Shown here in pieces: positions 56,001-64,000 of a DNA stretch of 64,000 bases (the first letter of the stretch is position 1; each line of letters starts with the position of its first letter). The notes beneath the pieces are model-generated. The model worked only from the letters and a program-made list of their open reading frames with translations, was not told the DNA's origin and searched no databases. The DNA is taken from NCBI GenBank assembly GCA_907165135.1, contig OU015568.1, positions 6,208,501-6,272,500 on the forward strand, in the 5' to 3' direction. The translations under genes and the position numbers were made by a program. This stretch comes from Oikopleura dioica. Its lineage: Eukaryota > Chordata > Appendicularia > Copelata > Oikopleuridae.

Positions 56001-57231
56001 AACACACTATGTCATCGATATAAGAAAGCATCTTTTTCCTGGTGGGGCTTGAGTCGAGAATTGTGTTTACGACGCGCGAGAATATATTCCCCGAGCATCG
56101 ATAACCGAATGGTAGTCTGCAGAAGGCGTAAGATTTCCCACCCCACTGGAAGGAAGTCTTGTACCTGTCGCTTTTCTTTACAGGGCACTGCCAATATCCA
56201 CTTCGTAGATCAACTGTGGCGAAAAACTTATTGCCCGGTCCAATGTTCGCGATCGTATCCTCCATGCTTGGGAGATGGTAAGGGTCGGATTTGTCGGAAA
56301 GGCATTTGTTCAGGCTGTTTTTGTAGTTGATGCAGAAGCGCATTTCCCCAGATTTCTTAGGAATAGGCAATACCGGGCTGTTAAACCCTTTCTGGTCCTT
56401 GATCTCTTCTATTATTTTCGTTTCGAGCAGTTCAGAGATGTGATCGCTGACCTGACCATGAAAAGCTTGCGGAATCGGGTGTTGACTGATGTTTCGACTC
56501 GTACCATCAGTCGGGATTTCGATCTCGAACGGGAATTCACCCATTTTTTGACCGTCGCAGCCGAATCTGTCGTCGAATTCCAAACACAGCTCGGCGACCA
56601 TCTTCTTTTGCCCCGGGTCTGCGTCTGCTGGTAGGGTAATTCCGAGTTTTTGCTTCGCTAGCTGAATGGGGCACCTGACTGCGTTCTTGTTCGGTGCGTC
56701 CAGCTTTGGGACTTCTCGTGGTGGTTGAGTGCGGGACCGATCGCTGTCTTTGACCGTTGATCTAGTCGTCAAGTATTTCTTGATTTCGGTCCGCTTCACT
56801 TCGTCCAGCTTCACCACTTGAGTCTCAGTTTGTGTGAAGGCTTCGTTGTAGCAAAATGAGAGAGTACGATTCTTGTTGTCGACTGTGAAGCTGTCCGTCA
56901 TCGCATTCTCTAGTATATCGCGGCCCAGTAGACTTGGATATTTACTGCCTGGCATGATGGTGAGATTCAAGGAGAATGCAGGGCCACCATTGAATGATAA
57001 GCGGCAGGGAAGGATACCCATCGGCTGCTCGGCGGGGATATTTGGGCTGAAACCGGTAACCTTGAAGGGGCAGGGCTTCAGCATCTGGAGAAATTCGTCG
57101 GGAACGTAAGCAGCGGACAGACAGGAGGACTCGGCTCCGCTGTCGACTTCCATCGATACGTCAAAACTTTTAGAGCCCGTAAAGATGGTAGCCGAAGCGA
57201 AATAAGCCTTTCCTGGTCGCTTCTTCTTCAC
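55813..57231 (-). CDS. Retrotransposon Pol: protease and reverse transcriptase (first part)
   Basis: 472 codons. Aspartic protease motif MEVDSGAESSCLS near residue 28, then the reverse transcriptase fingers and palm with PIPKKSGEMRFCINY and the catalytic YIDDIVCFGKT. The frame is lost in the RT thumb near 55,880-55,830 and continues in other frames downstream. The frame is open upstream of the first Met, towards gag. Confidence 0.88.
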   Translation of the reverse strand: MKKKRPGKAYFASATIFTGSKSFDVSMEVDSGAESSCLSAAYVPDEFLQMLKPCPFKVTGFSPNIPAEQPMGILPCRLSFNGGPAFSLNLTIMPGSKYPSLLGRDILENAMTDSFTVDNKNRTLSFCYNEAFTQTETQVVKLDEVKRTEIKKYLTTRSTVKDSDRSRTQPPREVPKLDAPNKNAVRCPIQLAKQKLGITLPADADPGQKKMVAELCLEFDDRFGCDGQKMGEFPFEIEIPTDGTSRNISQHPIPQAFHGQVSDHISELLETKIIEEIKDQKGFNSPVLPIPKKSGEMRFCINYKNSLNKCLSDKSDPYHLPSMEDTIANIGPGNKFFATVDLRSGYWQCPVKKSDRYKTSFQWGGKSYAFCRLPFGYRCSGNIFSRVVNTILDSSPTRKKMLSYIDDIVCFGKTFSCYYNTLRNLFIALRKFNAKLKGEKCSFLQSEAHFWAESSTKMESNRTLRKSPLFVR

Positions 57232-57284
57232 TGTGTAAAAGTGAACGTCGAATGGTTGGAAATCTTCGACGTTCTTAGTCGTAT

Positions 57285-58217
57285 TTATCTTCTTGGGTTC
57301 TGGTTGTTTATCGTCTTTCCCATCCTTAGAATCGGTGCTGGCGCGCTTAGCATTCTTCTTCTTTTGTTCTTATTTCTGTTGAAGTGCTGAGAGACGGTCG
57401 CGTTGTCAACTCGATTCTGTCTTGTAGATTGGGCGAGACGGCAGAGTTCGTTGATATCGTAAACTTTTGAGAGGCTTGGAAGGATTGCGTTGAAAACGTC
57501 TGGTTCTTCTTTCCTAAGGTTCAAGTACAACATCATCGTCGAGAATATGTCGAATATTTCATCGACCCCGGCGTCGGCTGACTTCTCTTGTCGGAAGGAG
57601 TTCAGAGTCGCTTGCTTCGCCTCGTTCATTTTTTGCAGGACGTTGGCGGTGTAGTGTGCAAACGGCTTCGAATGGTCGTATTCGACGTCGAAAACTTCGC
57701 TTAGCTTCAGTAAGTAGTGACTCTTCGCGGCGAATGATTTCTCTAGCAGCGCCTTGGCCGATTTCCAGTCTTGACAATTCAGAAATTCGGTTCCAAGTGA
57801 GCGTTCGATGTTCAAGTCGAAGTGGCTGTACACTGCTGCGATGAAAGGCTGTTCACGTGAAGGTCTGTCGCGGACGTAGGCGCGGTGATAAATGTCGGCT
57901 CTGCCCAAGAAGGTGTTGAAAGATGTGTTGCATGCGGCGTCCAGCTTTGGCAAGTCTTGGACGTGACGAGACCAGGTAGTGGCCACCCATGCTTCTTCTC
58001 TCATTGTCGCACTCGTAGAGTCTTTTCCTTGATCAAGCTCGCAGGTAAGAAGCGTTGTACTGAGCTGTTCTAATTTTACTCTGCTTTCTGTGATCAAGGG
58101 CTCTAGGCTTGGCTTTAGTGATTCGTCATTTCGCACTTGTTCCTCGAGGTAGTTTACTCGATCGTTTATGCTTCTTATTTCGGTGACGGTTTCTAGCAGT
58201 GATTTGTTCGCCGCCAT
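57285..58217 (-). CDS. Retrotransposon Gag protein
   Basis: 310 codons from the first ATG after the 5' LTR leader. Predicted helical, begins MAANKSLLETVTEIRSINDR, capsid-like middle, and a basic Asn/Lys/Arg tail instead of a CCHC zinc knuckle. Position and length fit Ty3/gypsy gag. Pol begins in another frame just downstream, suggesting frameshifting, or a base error in the A-rich tail. Confidence 0.75.
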   Translation of the reverse strand: MAANKSLLETVTEIRSINDRVNYLEEQVRNDESLKPSLEPLITESRVKLEQLSTTLLTCELDQGKDSTSATMREEAWVATTWSRHVQDLPKLDAACNTSFNTFLGRADIYHRAYVRDRPSREQPFIAAVYSHFDLNIERSLGTEFLNCQDWKSAKALLEKSFAAKSHYLLKLSEVFDVEYDHSKPFAHYTANVLQKMNEAKQATLNSFRQEKSADAGVDEIFDIFSTMMLYLNLRKEEPDVFNAILPSLSKVYDINELCRLAQSTRQNRVDNATVSQHFNRNKNKRRRMLSAPAPILRMGKTINNQNPRR

Positions 58218-58714
58218 AGCTCGAAATATATCGGCAGTAAGGGTTAATGGGCCTTGGATTACCTTTCAGGCCCTCAGAAAATACTGCGACTAAAAGTCGC
58301 AATATGATGAGCTGAGGTGCCTTTTGCGCAAACGCCCGACGATTTCTCTGTCCAGCGATTGTCGAAATTTCCAGGTCTGGTCCAAGGGTCGATTTTTCGT
58401 AAACTTCTCTCGATTTTTGGTGAAAAGTGGCGAAAGAATTATGTTTTTCTGAGTATTTTAGGTTTTCCCCGGCGTGCGTGCGTGGTTGCGTGGGCGCGAC
58501 TTTGGGCGCGTGGGTCGTGGTGGCGCTCGTGCGGTGGCGCTCGCTCGGGGTGGTGTTGGTGTGGTGCGGCGCGGAAAATTCTCTGAGTGGAGTTTCTCCG
58601 GCGGCGCGGTGGCGGTTGGTGATTCGGTTCCCCTCGACTCCGCTGACGGCCAATCAGCGTCCAAGTTGCGAAACTTCGGTTGTCGATGGCGGAAAAATTT
58701 ATCTTTTCTCCAAC

Positions 58715-58732
58715 GGGACTACTCTGACACCA
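58715..58732 (-). other. Probable primer-binding site
   Basis: On the minus strand one base after the 5' LTR reads TGGTGTCAGAGTAGTCC, starting with TGG as complement of a tRNA CCA end. TGGTGTCAGA is the usual start of tRNA-Leu primer sites. Confidence 0.65.
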
Positions 58733-58733
58733 C

Positions 58734-58989
58734 TGAAGGGATCCTAGCTTCTGCTGAATCTCCCACTTCTAGCGTAGTTTGCCTGCTCTCTATATCTGGA
58801 CGAAGGAAGAAAACGAGTAAAGTATCTTTGACGTCTGTATTTCGAGCTGGAGTAAAATAGAGGTTAATTCACGAACTGCGAGAATTACCGAATGAAGAGA
58901 AATACACGGCGGCGACCGAGCAAAGCTCGATCTAGATAAGCAAGTGACCTTAGGGGACGAGGGAGTCTAACGAATCTAAGATCCCAATA
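58734..58989 (-). repeat. LTR (5' LTR of the element)
   Basis: 256 bp, partner of 52509-52764. Contains the element promoter by position. Confidence 0.92.
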
Positions 58990-58993
58990 TGAT
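58990..58993. repeat. Target-site duplication TGAT, right
   Basis: Copy of 52505-52508 after the right LTR; AADAC coding resumes at 58994. Confidence 0.85.
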
Positions 58994-59919
58994 CGTAAAG
59001 TGACAGTAATCACAGTCGAGTACAGAAGAACTCCGGAAGTCGAATACCCCACTCCCTTTGATGATTGCTACGATGCAGTCGAATACACGATCAAAAACGC
59101 AAAAGAACTCAACATCGACGCGTCGAAAATTGTTCTCACTGGCGATTCTGCTGGTGGCCACCTGACGCTGACTGTAGGAATGCATCTGGCGGCGGAGGGA
59201 AGGAAAATTGCGGGGTTGGTTCCAATGTATCCGATGACTCAAATTGTCACGGGAAATCTGCCGAGCTACACGTGAGTGATTTAAATAACCCGTGATTATT
59301 GATTGCTCTTGATTTGGTAGAACTGGAGAAGAAGGCGGACTCATTACTGCGCAAGGTTGGGCCTGGGCTGCTGCTCTTGCTCTTTGCGGAAGAGACGGGT
59401 ACGAGACGATTATGAATAAACTCCGGGTAGGTCCTTTTTATTCTTCCTCCTCCTTATTCGTCTTAGACTCGTGAAACCTACCACGCAGTCAAACAAGCGC
59501 ACCCAAAACTCATCGCTGAAAGATTCGGCGAGTTCGACAAGACCATTCCTTCATTTGAAAATCCTCAAGTGGATGAAACTATCATCGCGAAAATGATCGA
59601 CGCGAAGGGTTCTCCACTTTTGGCCCCGGAGAGTTTTTCAAAGCCATGCCAAGGACTCATATTTTCGCTGCGGAACATGATGTGCTTTATGATGATCAAG
59701 TCGCGTTTACAAAAGTGGCGAAAATGTTCGGATCGGACATTCAGGTAAGTTAGAAATCAAAGAAAAGACTGTAAAGAACGCTTTTAGATGACAACTTGGA
59801 GAGGCGCTTTTCACATCGAGCAGTCCTTCTCAAAGTTGTGGAGCGGAAAGAGCATCATGAAGTCTTGCGACGAAAATATTCGACTGTATGTCGACGCCAT
59901 CACTGCTTTCCACAAATAA

Positions 59920-62492
59920 ATCGAGGCTGACTCCATGATCTCACGGACTTATAAAGATGCAACATCGTAACTGGCAGACGGTCTCCCAAAGTTGTGTGGA
60001 AAGTGTGATCAAAAATCTTGAACCGGAAGGTCTCGCACACATTGAGTCGATGGAATTCATGATTTTGTTCATCTTGCTCAACTTTCCATGATGGAGATCA
60101 TTTAGAAGCCTTTTTAGCCACCATTTTCGCCTTAAGCGCGAGGATAAGTCGCTAATAATCATAACTCTGGTGAATTCGATCGATAGTTGTTATGAAATCT
60201 GAGGGCTAATTTATGAATCATGGAGTTTGATTCAAAACAAGAAAGGCTGAAAGCTTCTCAATGATTATATTCAAATCTTCTTTCTATACATCTGTTAGGA
60301 GATATGTCACATATGCACAGAAGGAATCTCAAAAGTAGCAACTTTCTTTTGTTTCAAGAAAAGAATTTTTCATAGTTATCCTGAGGGGGAGATATTTGAA
60401 TTATGATCATCTCTCCCGTCTGAAATTCGAGATAATTATAATAACTTACAGACGGAAAGTGCTGCCTGCCGGGAGAATGATGATATAGTCGGCGAAAGAA
60501 ATAAATTATGATTACCAATCATTACATGTATGTTTATAAGATTCGTATCCGATCGAAAAGTTTGAGGCAAAAAAGTTGAGCTTTTACTTCAATTGATTCT
60601 TGATCTATGATAACATTCTTCGTAATAGAATTTAATTTAACGTCAAAGAAAGTCGAGACATCTTCTGAATTCCATTAGAGTTGCCATTTGTAGTGTGGAA
60701 AATAATTACAATTTTATATATCATATTGAGATACATACTGAATGTTACATAGAGAGCTTAAATTCCCTGAATTCAAAGCATCTCCCGTTCCCGTGCTAAT
60801 TCAGCTGCTTATCTGAATTCCAAATTTCATGGCTCCTTGCCGAAAGTTTTCCAGTGCGTTTAATGATGGTGGAAGAAGGTAGAGATATTTGATTCAGCTG
60901 GCTTCAGAAATGAATTAATTTGTTGTATTTTTGACACGCAGACAAGCTCATTTCACTCTACCGAATCTCCTCGGCTGCCAATTCAATCAAGTGCATTACA
61001 CGAAGACGGCCCAAAAGGGGATTAAATTCTCCTCATCTGGCTCACATGATCGGTCAAAGACCGAAAGCACATCACAAAAGAAATGAGCATTACCAAAAAT
61101 ATTTAATGATTTGCGATATTTACAGAATAGAAAGGAGCCTTTCCGATGCTTTAAATTTATATTAAGCTTCATTAGTTTCCAAGAGGCAGATTATGAGCGC
61201 AGATGTATCTGTTTCCGGGTCAGTTTTATTTTCAGCGGATGTGAAGAATTGAAAGCGCTGATCGTATACCAGTAATAACAATATACCGAGTATTTCAGAA
61301 TCAAAACCCGAGAAGCGCCGTCACTAAGGCACTGTAAGGTAACTGTAATATTATTACTGCTATACGAGCATTTACGATAGAAAAAGATGATATGAAAGAA
61401 GAAAATAATGACGTCTTCTTTTTCTTCCTTAGTCGGCTTCTCCTTGATAAAAATTCTTGACTTTGAGCCTCTCAATATTGTTTATGCCAGAATAAACGTA
61501 AAAACTACGTCAAAGTGAAGAGAACTGCTAGTCGCACTTTCGAATTCCATTGACATTGTGGAAGAAGATGGAAGATCCTGTTTCGTACGTGATCCATATC
61601 ATATTAATATCGAATCCAAGGGCGACTTATTAAGGAAGATGAATAAGGGTTTTCTAACCAGCCGAGCTCTTAATCCTGATTAAAAGTAAGAGGACTGTCG
61701 GTCAAATGACGCCAATATTAAAGACAATTAGCATTTCAATTTAAAAATATAACAAGCACGTAACCTTTTGCGATCCTTACCCAATATTGACGCAAGTTCC
61801 ATTGGGTGCCACAAATGGTCCATTATCATATTATCTTCATTTAGCTGAGAGCCTCACATGCTTCAAGAATACGGAAGCGGATCCTGCAAGCAAAAATCAA
61901 CATTATTTATTCTGATTTGATTCGTTTTCCAATGCCCTGCTTAATAAAATTTCGTGCAGATGTGTTTTTCAGGAGGACTGGATGAAGAATTCTTTCAGGC
62001 GGATGTAGTCAGTCGATATACCTAGAACTGAAACTGGGTTAAGAATCCATATTAATATGATACTGTATAATATAATATTATTAATTTATCTGACTAATAG
62101 ATTAATATTTTATTCAATAATTATTATAATATTTAATATTATAGTAATATTATAATTATATTATTACATATTAATTATATGGTTAATAATCCATATTATG
62201 ACACTGTATAATATGATATTATACAGTAAGTCTTCATAAAAAATATTTTGGATGCAATAAGAAGAAAATCTCTTTAAAACCTGCATAAATCTTAGGAGAT
62301 TTCTATTCAAGCCGAAGAGCTTGACAGTATGTTGGCGACTGCGGCCTCTAATTACAGTAATACAACAATCGAGGCTTCCAAAAGCTCAATCAGAGACAAA
62401 AAGAATTCGGTCGTAAGAATAATTTTTATTATCATTCAAATTATAAAAATATTTATAAGAAAATGTACAGGTGATCTTTACAGTTACAGCAT
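59920..62492. other. Gene-poor AT-rich region
   Basis: About 2.6 kb; short frames only (e.g. 61191-61475 minus, AT-driven). No RNA gene or repeat family recognised except the AT-rich block at 62035-62235. Confidence 0.5.
62035..62235. repeat. AT-rich block with two ATACTGTATAATAT-type repeats
   Basis: Nearly pure A/T. AATCCATATTAATATGATAC and TGTATAATAT at 62046-62076 recur imperfectly as AATCCATATTATGACAC and TGTATAATATG at 62189-62216, with TAATATTATAAT runs between. Could be a diverged tandem or inverted repeat or a recombination-prone spacer. Confidence 0.55.
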
Positions 62493-62723
62493 TTAAAACA
62501 GTCTGTCCACAGAGAAATGAGATAGTTCGTTGCAAAAGCAATGTCTTCTGATTTGATAGCAGACTCGTTCGTTGATGATTCCATAACTTAAATGAGAAGC
62601 GATCATTGTATCGCATTTGGCGCAAATTTTCATCGAGCAGAATTTCGGAAGCTGTCTGCTGTGAGGAAGGGAGGCGGCTTTGACTGTGCTGAGAACGACG
62701 AGGAAGGCGGTGAAAAGCTTCAT
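62493..62723 (-). CDS. Small cysteine-rich secreted protein, 76 residues
   Basis: Single exon; ATG at 62723-62721. Signal peptide MKLFTAFLVVLSTVKAASLP, then a mature chain with six to seven cysteines: CSMKICAKC, CYQIRRHCFC. A longer frame extends 14 codons upstream, but MKLF fits signal-peptide start. A TATA box lies at 62794-62788, about 65 nt upstream of ATG, in line with a compact promoter. No family recognised; spacing resembles defensive or signalling peptides. Confidence 0.58.
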   Translation of the reverse strand: MKLFTAFLVVLSTVKAASLPHSRQLPKFCSMKICAKCDTMIASHLSYGIINERVCYQIRRHCFCNELSHFSVDRLF

Positions 62724-63713
62724 TTCTGTGTTTTTTTGGCAAATATCTTTTGTAAGAGTAATCAAGCAAGAAAAGCATTACGCTCGTTTTTATACTGGCC
62801 ACAGATGGCGCCCGCGCTGAGGGACAGAATGTGGACGACCCACTGGAGCGCTCTCTCTGTGTCGAAACTACTGTGTGCGGTGGTAATGAAGACAGAAACA
62901 TACGCGTTCATGTTGAAATTTTAATTAATCAAATTGGCGCGCTGGAATAAATTTGAAATCGGTGTCAAAGATGAATCAAAGCCGTTTATGAATGGACAGC
63001 ATCGAGCCTGTAGATAGAACAACGAATTTGTGCTACCTCAACCTTGGGAGTACAGTTCTAATAGTACCGGTACAGTATATTTTCACAAGAACAAAAGACT
63101 GGTCATTTTAAATTCTTGACTATTATCAAAGCTCATTTCACAAGTCCACTTCTACCGAGTCCTCTGTTGAATATAAGATACTGTGCCTTAGATACATCTA
63201 ATACGGTCATCAATAGTTAATTAAACAGTCATTAACGAAGATGCCTTGACCCTGTTCTTCGCCTTGAAGGATGATCTCCTGCAAAGCCGCGAAGGATAAG
63301 TGAGTCACATTTGAACGAGAAGATTAGAGATTAGAATCGTCAGATTAGAAAAAGAATCCGAAGAATGGAGATGGGCTTGTCTCTCCGCCTTGAAATGCCA
63401 ATTTTCATCTCTCGTTACATCTCCTAATATAGAACACACGGAAGAAGCGCGCGGAAATGTGCCGGAATCGGAAGCATTCTCAGCTACGCGCCCTGAGTCA
63501 TCAAAAAGGAAAACTTGATTTAAAAATTCTCGATTTCTTTATAAATAGGTAGCTAAGCTTGATGATCAATTCCAAAAAAGGGAACAGAAGATGAACGCTC
63601 GAAAAGAGCATGTGCGCCGGCTGAATAGGTACTAATGAACCAGAGCTTCCCTAAATTGTCGACTAGTAGAAAAGTACTGATAGAGAATTTTTAATTCATA
63701 AGTACTTCTTCAG
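62724..63713. other. Intergenic
   Basis: Contains the TATA box at 62788-62794; otherwise nothing supported. A short frame MNARKEHVRRLN at about 63,592 could be an upstream exon of the next entry, but its phase does not fit. Confidence 0.4.
62788..62794 (-). promoter_or_regulatory. TATA box of the cysteine-rich secreted protein
   Basis: TATAAAA on the minus strand (plus-strand ttttata), 65 nt before the ATG at 62723, leaving a short 5' leader. Confidence 0.5.
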
Positions 63714-64000
63714 AAAGTCTTAAAAACACTTGTCGTCAATTTAAGGAAGGGCTCTCTGCTACGTGTCTTGTTACTGTAATGACACGGACAAATACTGTAT
63801 CTAGTGAGCTAGAAGAGACCAAAGATGTACTATCAAAATGTGTTCTTGGGGCTGTCAAAGCACGTCAGAATTTGCTCATAGGTCTGGCAAAAGACAATGA
63901 TTACGGTGATCATGATGAGTTTAATAGGATTGGACAGTACGGCGGAAAATATGGCGAGAAGTGCCCACCAATTCGAGGAAATATCAAGAGACGTCATGGA
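63714..64000 (+). CDS. Partial exon of an unnamed protein, runs off the window
   Basis: After an acceptor ttcttcag at 63706-63713 a frame stays open to the last base (95 codons). It reads SLKNTCRQFKEGLSATCLVT, then an ATG at 63779 (MTRTNTVSSELEETKDVLSK), a helical part and a Gly/charged end. Codon 63779 may be the true start or an internal Met. No domain recognised. Confidence 0.4.

Larger units (their letters stand above)
52509..58989 (-). mobile_element. Ty3/gypsy-type LTR retrotransposon (Tor-like), inserted in AADAC
   Basis: 6,481 bp, coding on the minus strand. Bounded by two 256-bp LTRs and TGAT duplications at 52505-52508 and 58990-58993. Order on the minus strand: LTR, primer-binding site, gag, protease, reverse transcriptase, RNase H, integrase, C-terminal tail, LTR. 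The order RT-RNaseH-integrase marks Ty3/gypsy. The Oikopleura 'Tor' elements are the obvious comparison (established knowledge); subgroup not determined. The LTRs appear identical by eye, implying recent insertion. Pol is divided over several frames, some or all of which may be sequence error. No separate envelope frame is seen. Confidence 0.93.
52078..59919 (+). pseudogene. AADAC: AADAC-type esterase gene split by an LTR retrotransposon
   Basis: Exons 52078-52143, 52182-52508 continuing after the insertion at 58994-59271, then 59321-59426, 59467-59744, 59788-59919. N-terminal membrane anchor MRKLAAIVSLLGVFLHSLIF; oxyanion motif FFFHGGGFMIGD; nucleophile motif GDSAGGHL; EYRRTPEVEYP; AAEHDVLYDDQ with the catalytic Asp and WRGAFHIEQ with the His. 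These are hormone-sensitive-lipase family hallmarks of arylacetamide deacetylase (ER-bound carboxylesterase). The insertion sits after codon GAT (52506-52508); with element and one TGAT copy removed the exon reads on in frame. A separate slip lies at the C4 run 59624-59627. In this haplotype the gene cannot make the full enzyme unless the element is removed. Confidence 0.9.

Noticed and set aside
58317-58860. Several overlapping plus-strand frames of 89-128 codons
   Set aside because: They are antisense to the retroelement leader and gag and arise from local GC richness; no domain, and they run into the LTR.
62035-62235. AT-rich block as a replication origin or CRISPR-like array
   Set aside because: Repeats are two imperfect units in low-complexity DNA; a eukaryotic context rules out CRISPR and nothing marks an origin.

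Overview
The window looks like nuclear DNA of an appendicularian tunicate, most likely Oikopleura dioica or a close relative. Seen in the sequence: introns cluster at 38-50 nt, gaps between same-strand genes are often 40-120 nt, several start codons sit directly behind a splice acceptor as AG|AATG (expected for spliced-leader trans-splicing), some introns are GA-AG or GC-AG, and a Ty3/gypsy-type LTR retrotransposon is present. The protein families are all metazoan. The species name is inference.

Layout. 0-6 kb, plus: end of an ADHFE1 gene, a Jun-type bZIP gene, a probable mitochondrial ribosomal protein (MRPS26-like) and a PTB-domain adaptor. 6.6-11.1 kb, plus: ninjurin-like gene, a small mitochondrial membrane protein and IST1, whose 900-nt intron holds an antisense coiled-coil/RING gene that looks broken. 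11.7-18.6 kb: galactose-3-O-sulfotransferase (plus), neurogenin (minus, single exon) and a RING gene (plus). 20-36 kb, mostly minus: TRPC channel, LRR protein, long coiled-coil protein, small secreted protein, SLC5/SGLT transporter and EGF-repeat membrane protein, plus a tandem pair of tiny membrane-protein genes on the plus strand at 29.5-30.8 kb. 38-52 kb, plus: kynurenine aminotransferase, RAF kinase, a tRNA-Arg (minus), LisH/zinc-finger gene, LAGE3/PCC1, VPS51, RASSF, ERp44 and a PX-domain sorting nexin. 52-60 kb: an AADAC-type esterase gene whose second exon is split by a 6.5-kb LTR retrotransposon with apparently identical LTRs and a 4-bp target duplication. 60-64 kb: AT-rich and gene-poor, with a 76-residue cysteine-rich secreted protein and an exon running off the end.

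Genes working together. Likely operons by spacing are MRPS26-like/PTB, small mitochondrial protein/IST1, LisH-ZF/LAGE3/VPS51 and perhaps RASSF/ERp44. Functions are mixed: vesicle traffic (IST1, VPS51, sorting nexin), ER quality control (ERp44) and Ras/AP-1 signalling (Jun, RAF, RASSF). I see no pathway reason for the neighbourhood beyond genome compaction.

Most notable: the retrotransposon inside AADAC; a dispersed palindromic repeat family whose arms each carry the AP-1 motif TGAGTCA; three larger inverted-repeat elements; GA-AG introns; and six host genes each broken once in a way that a single extra base in a homopolymer would explain, which points to systematic sequence error rather than six pseudogenes.
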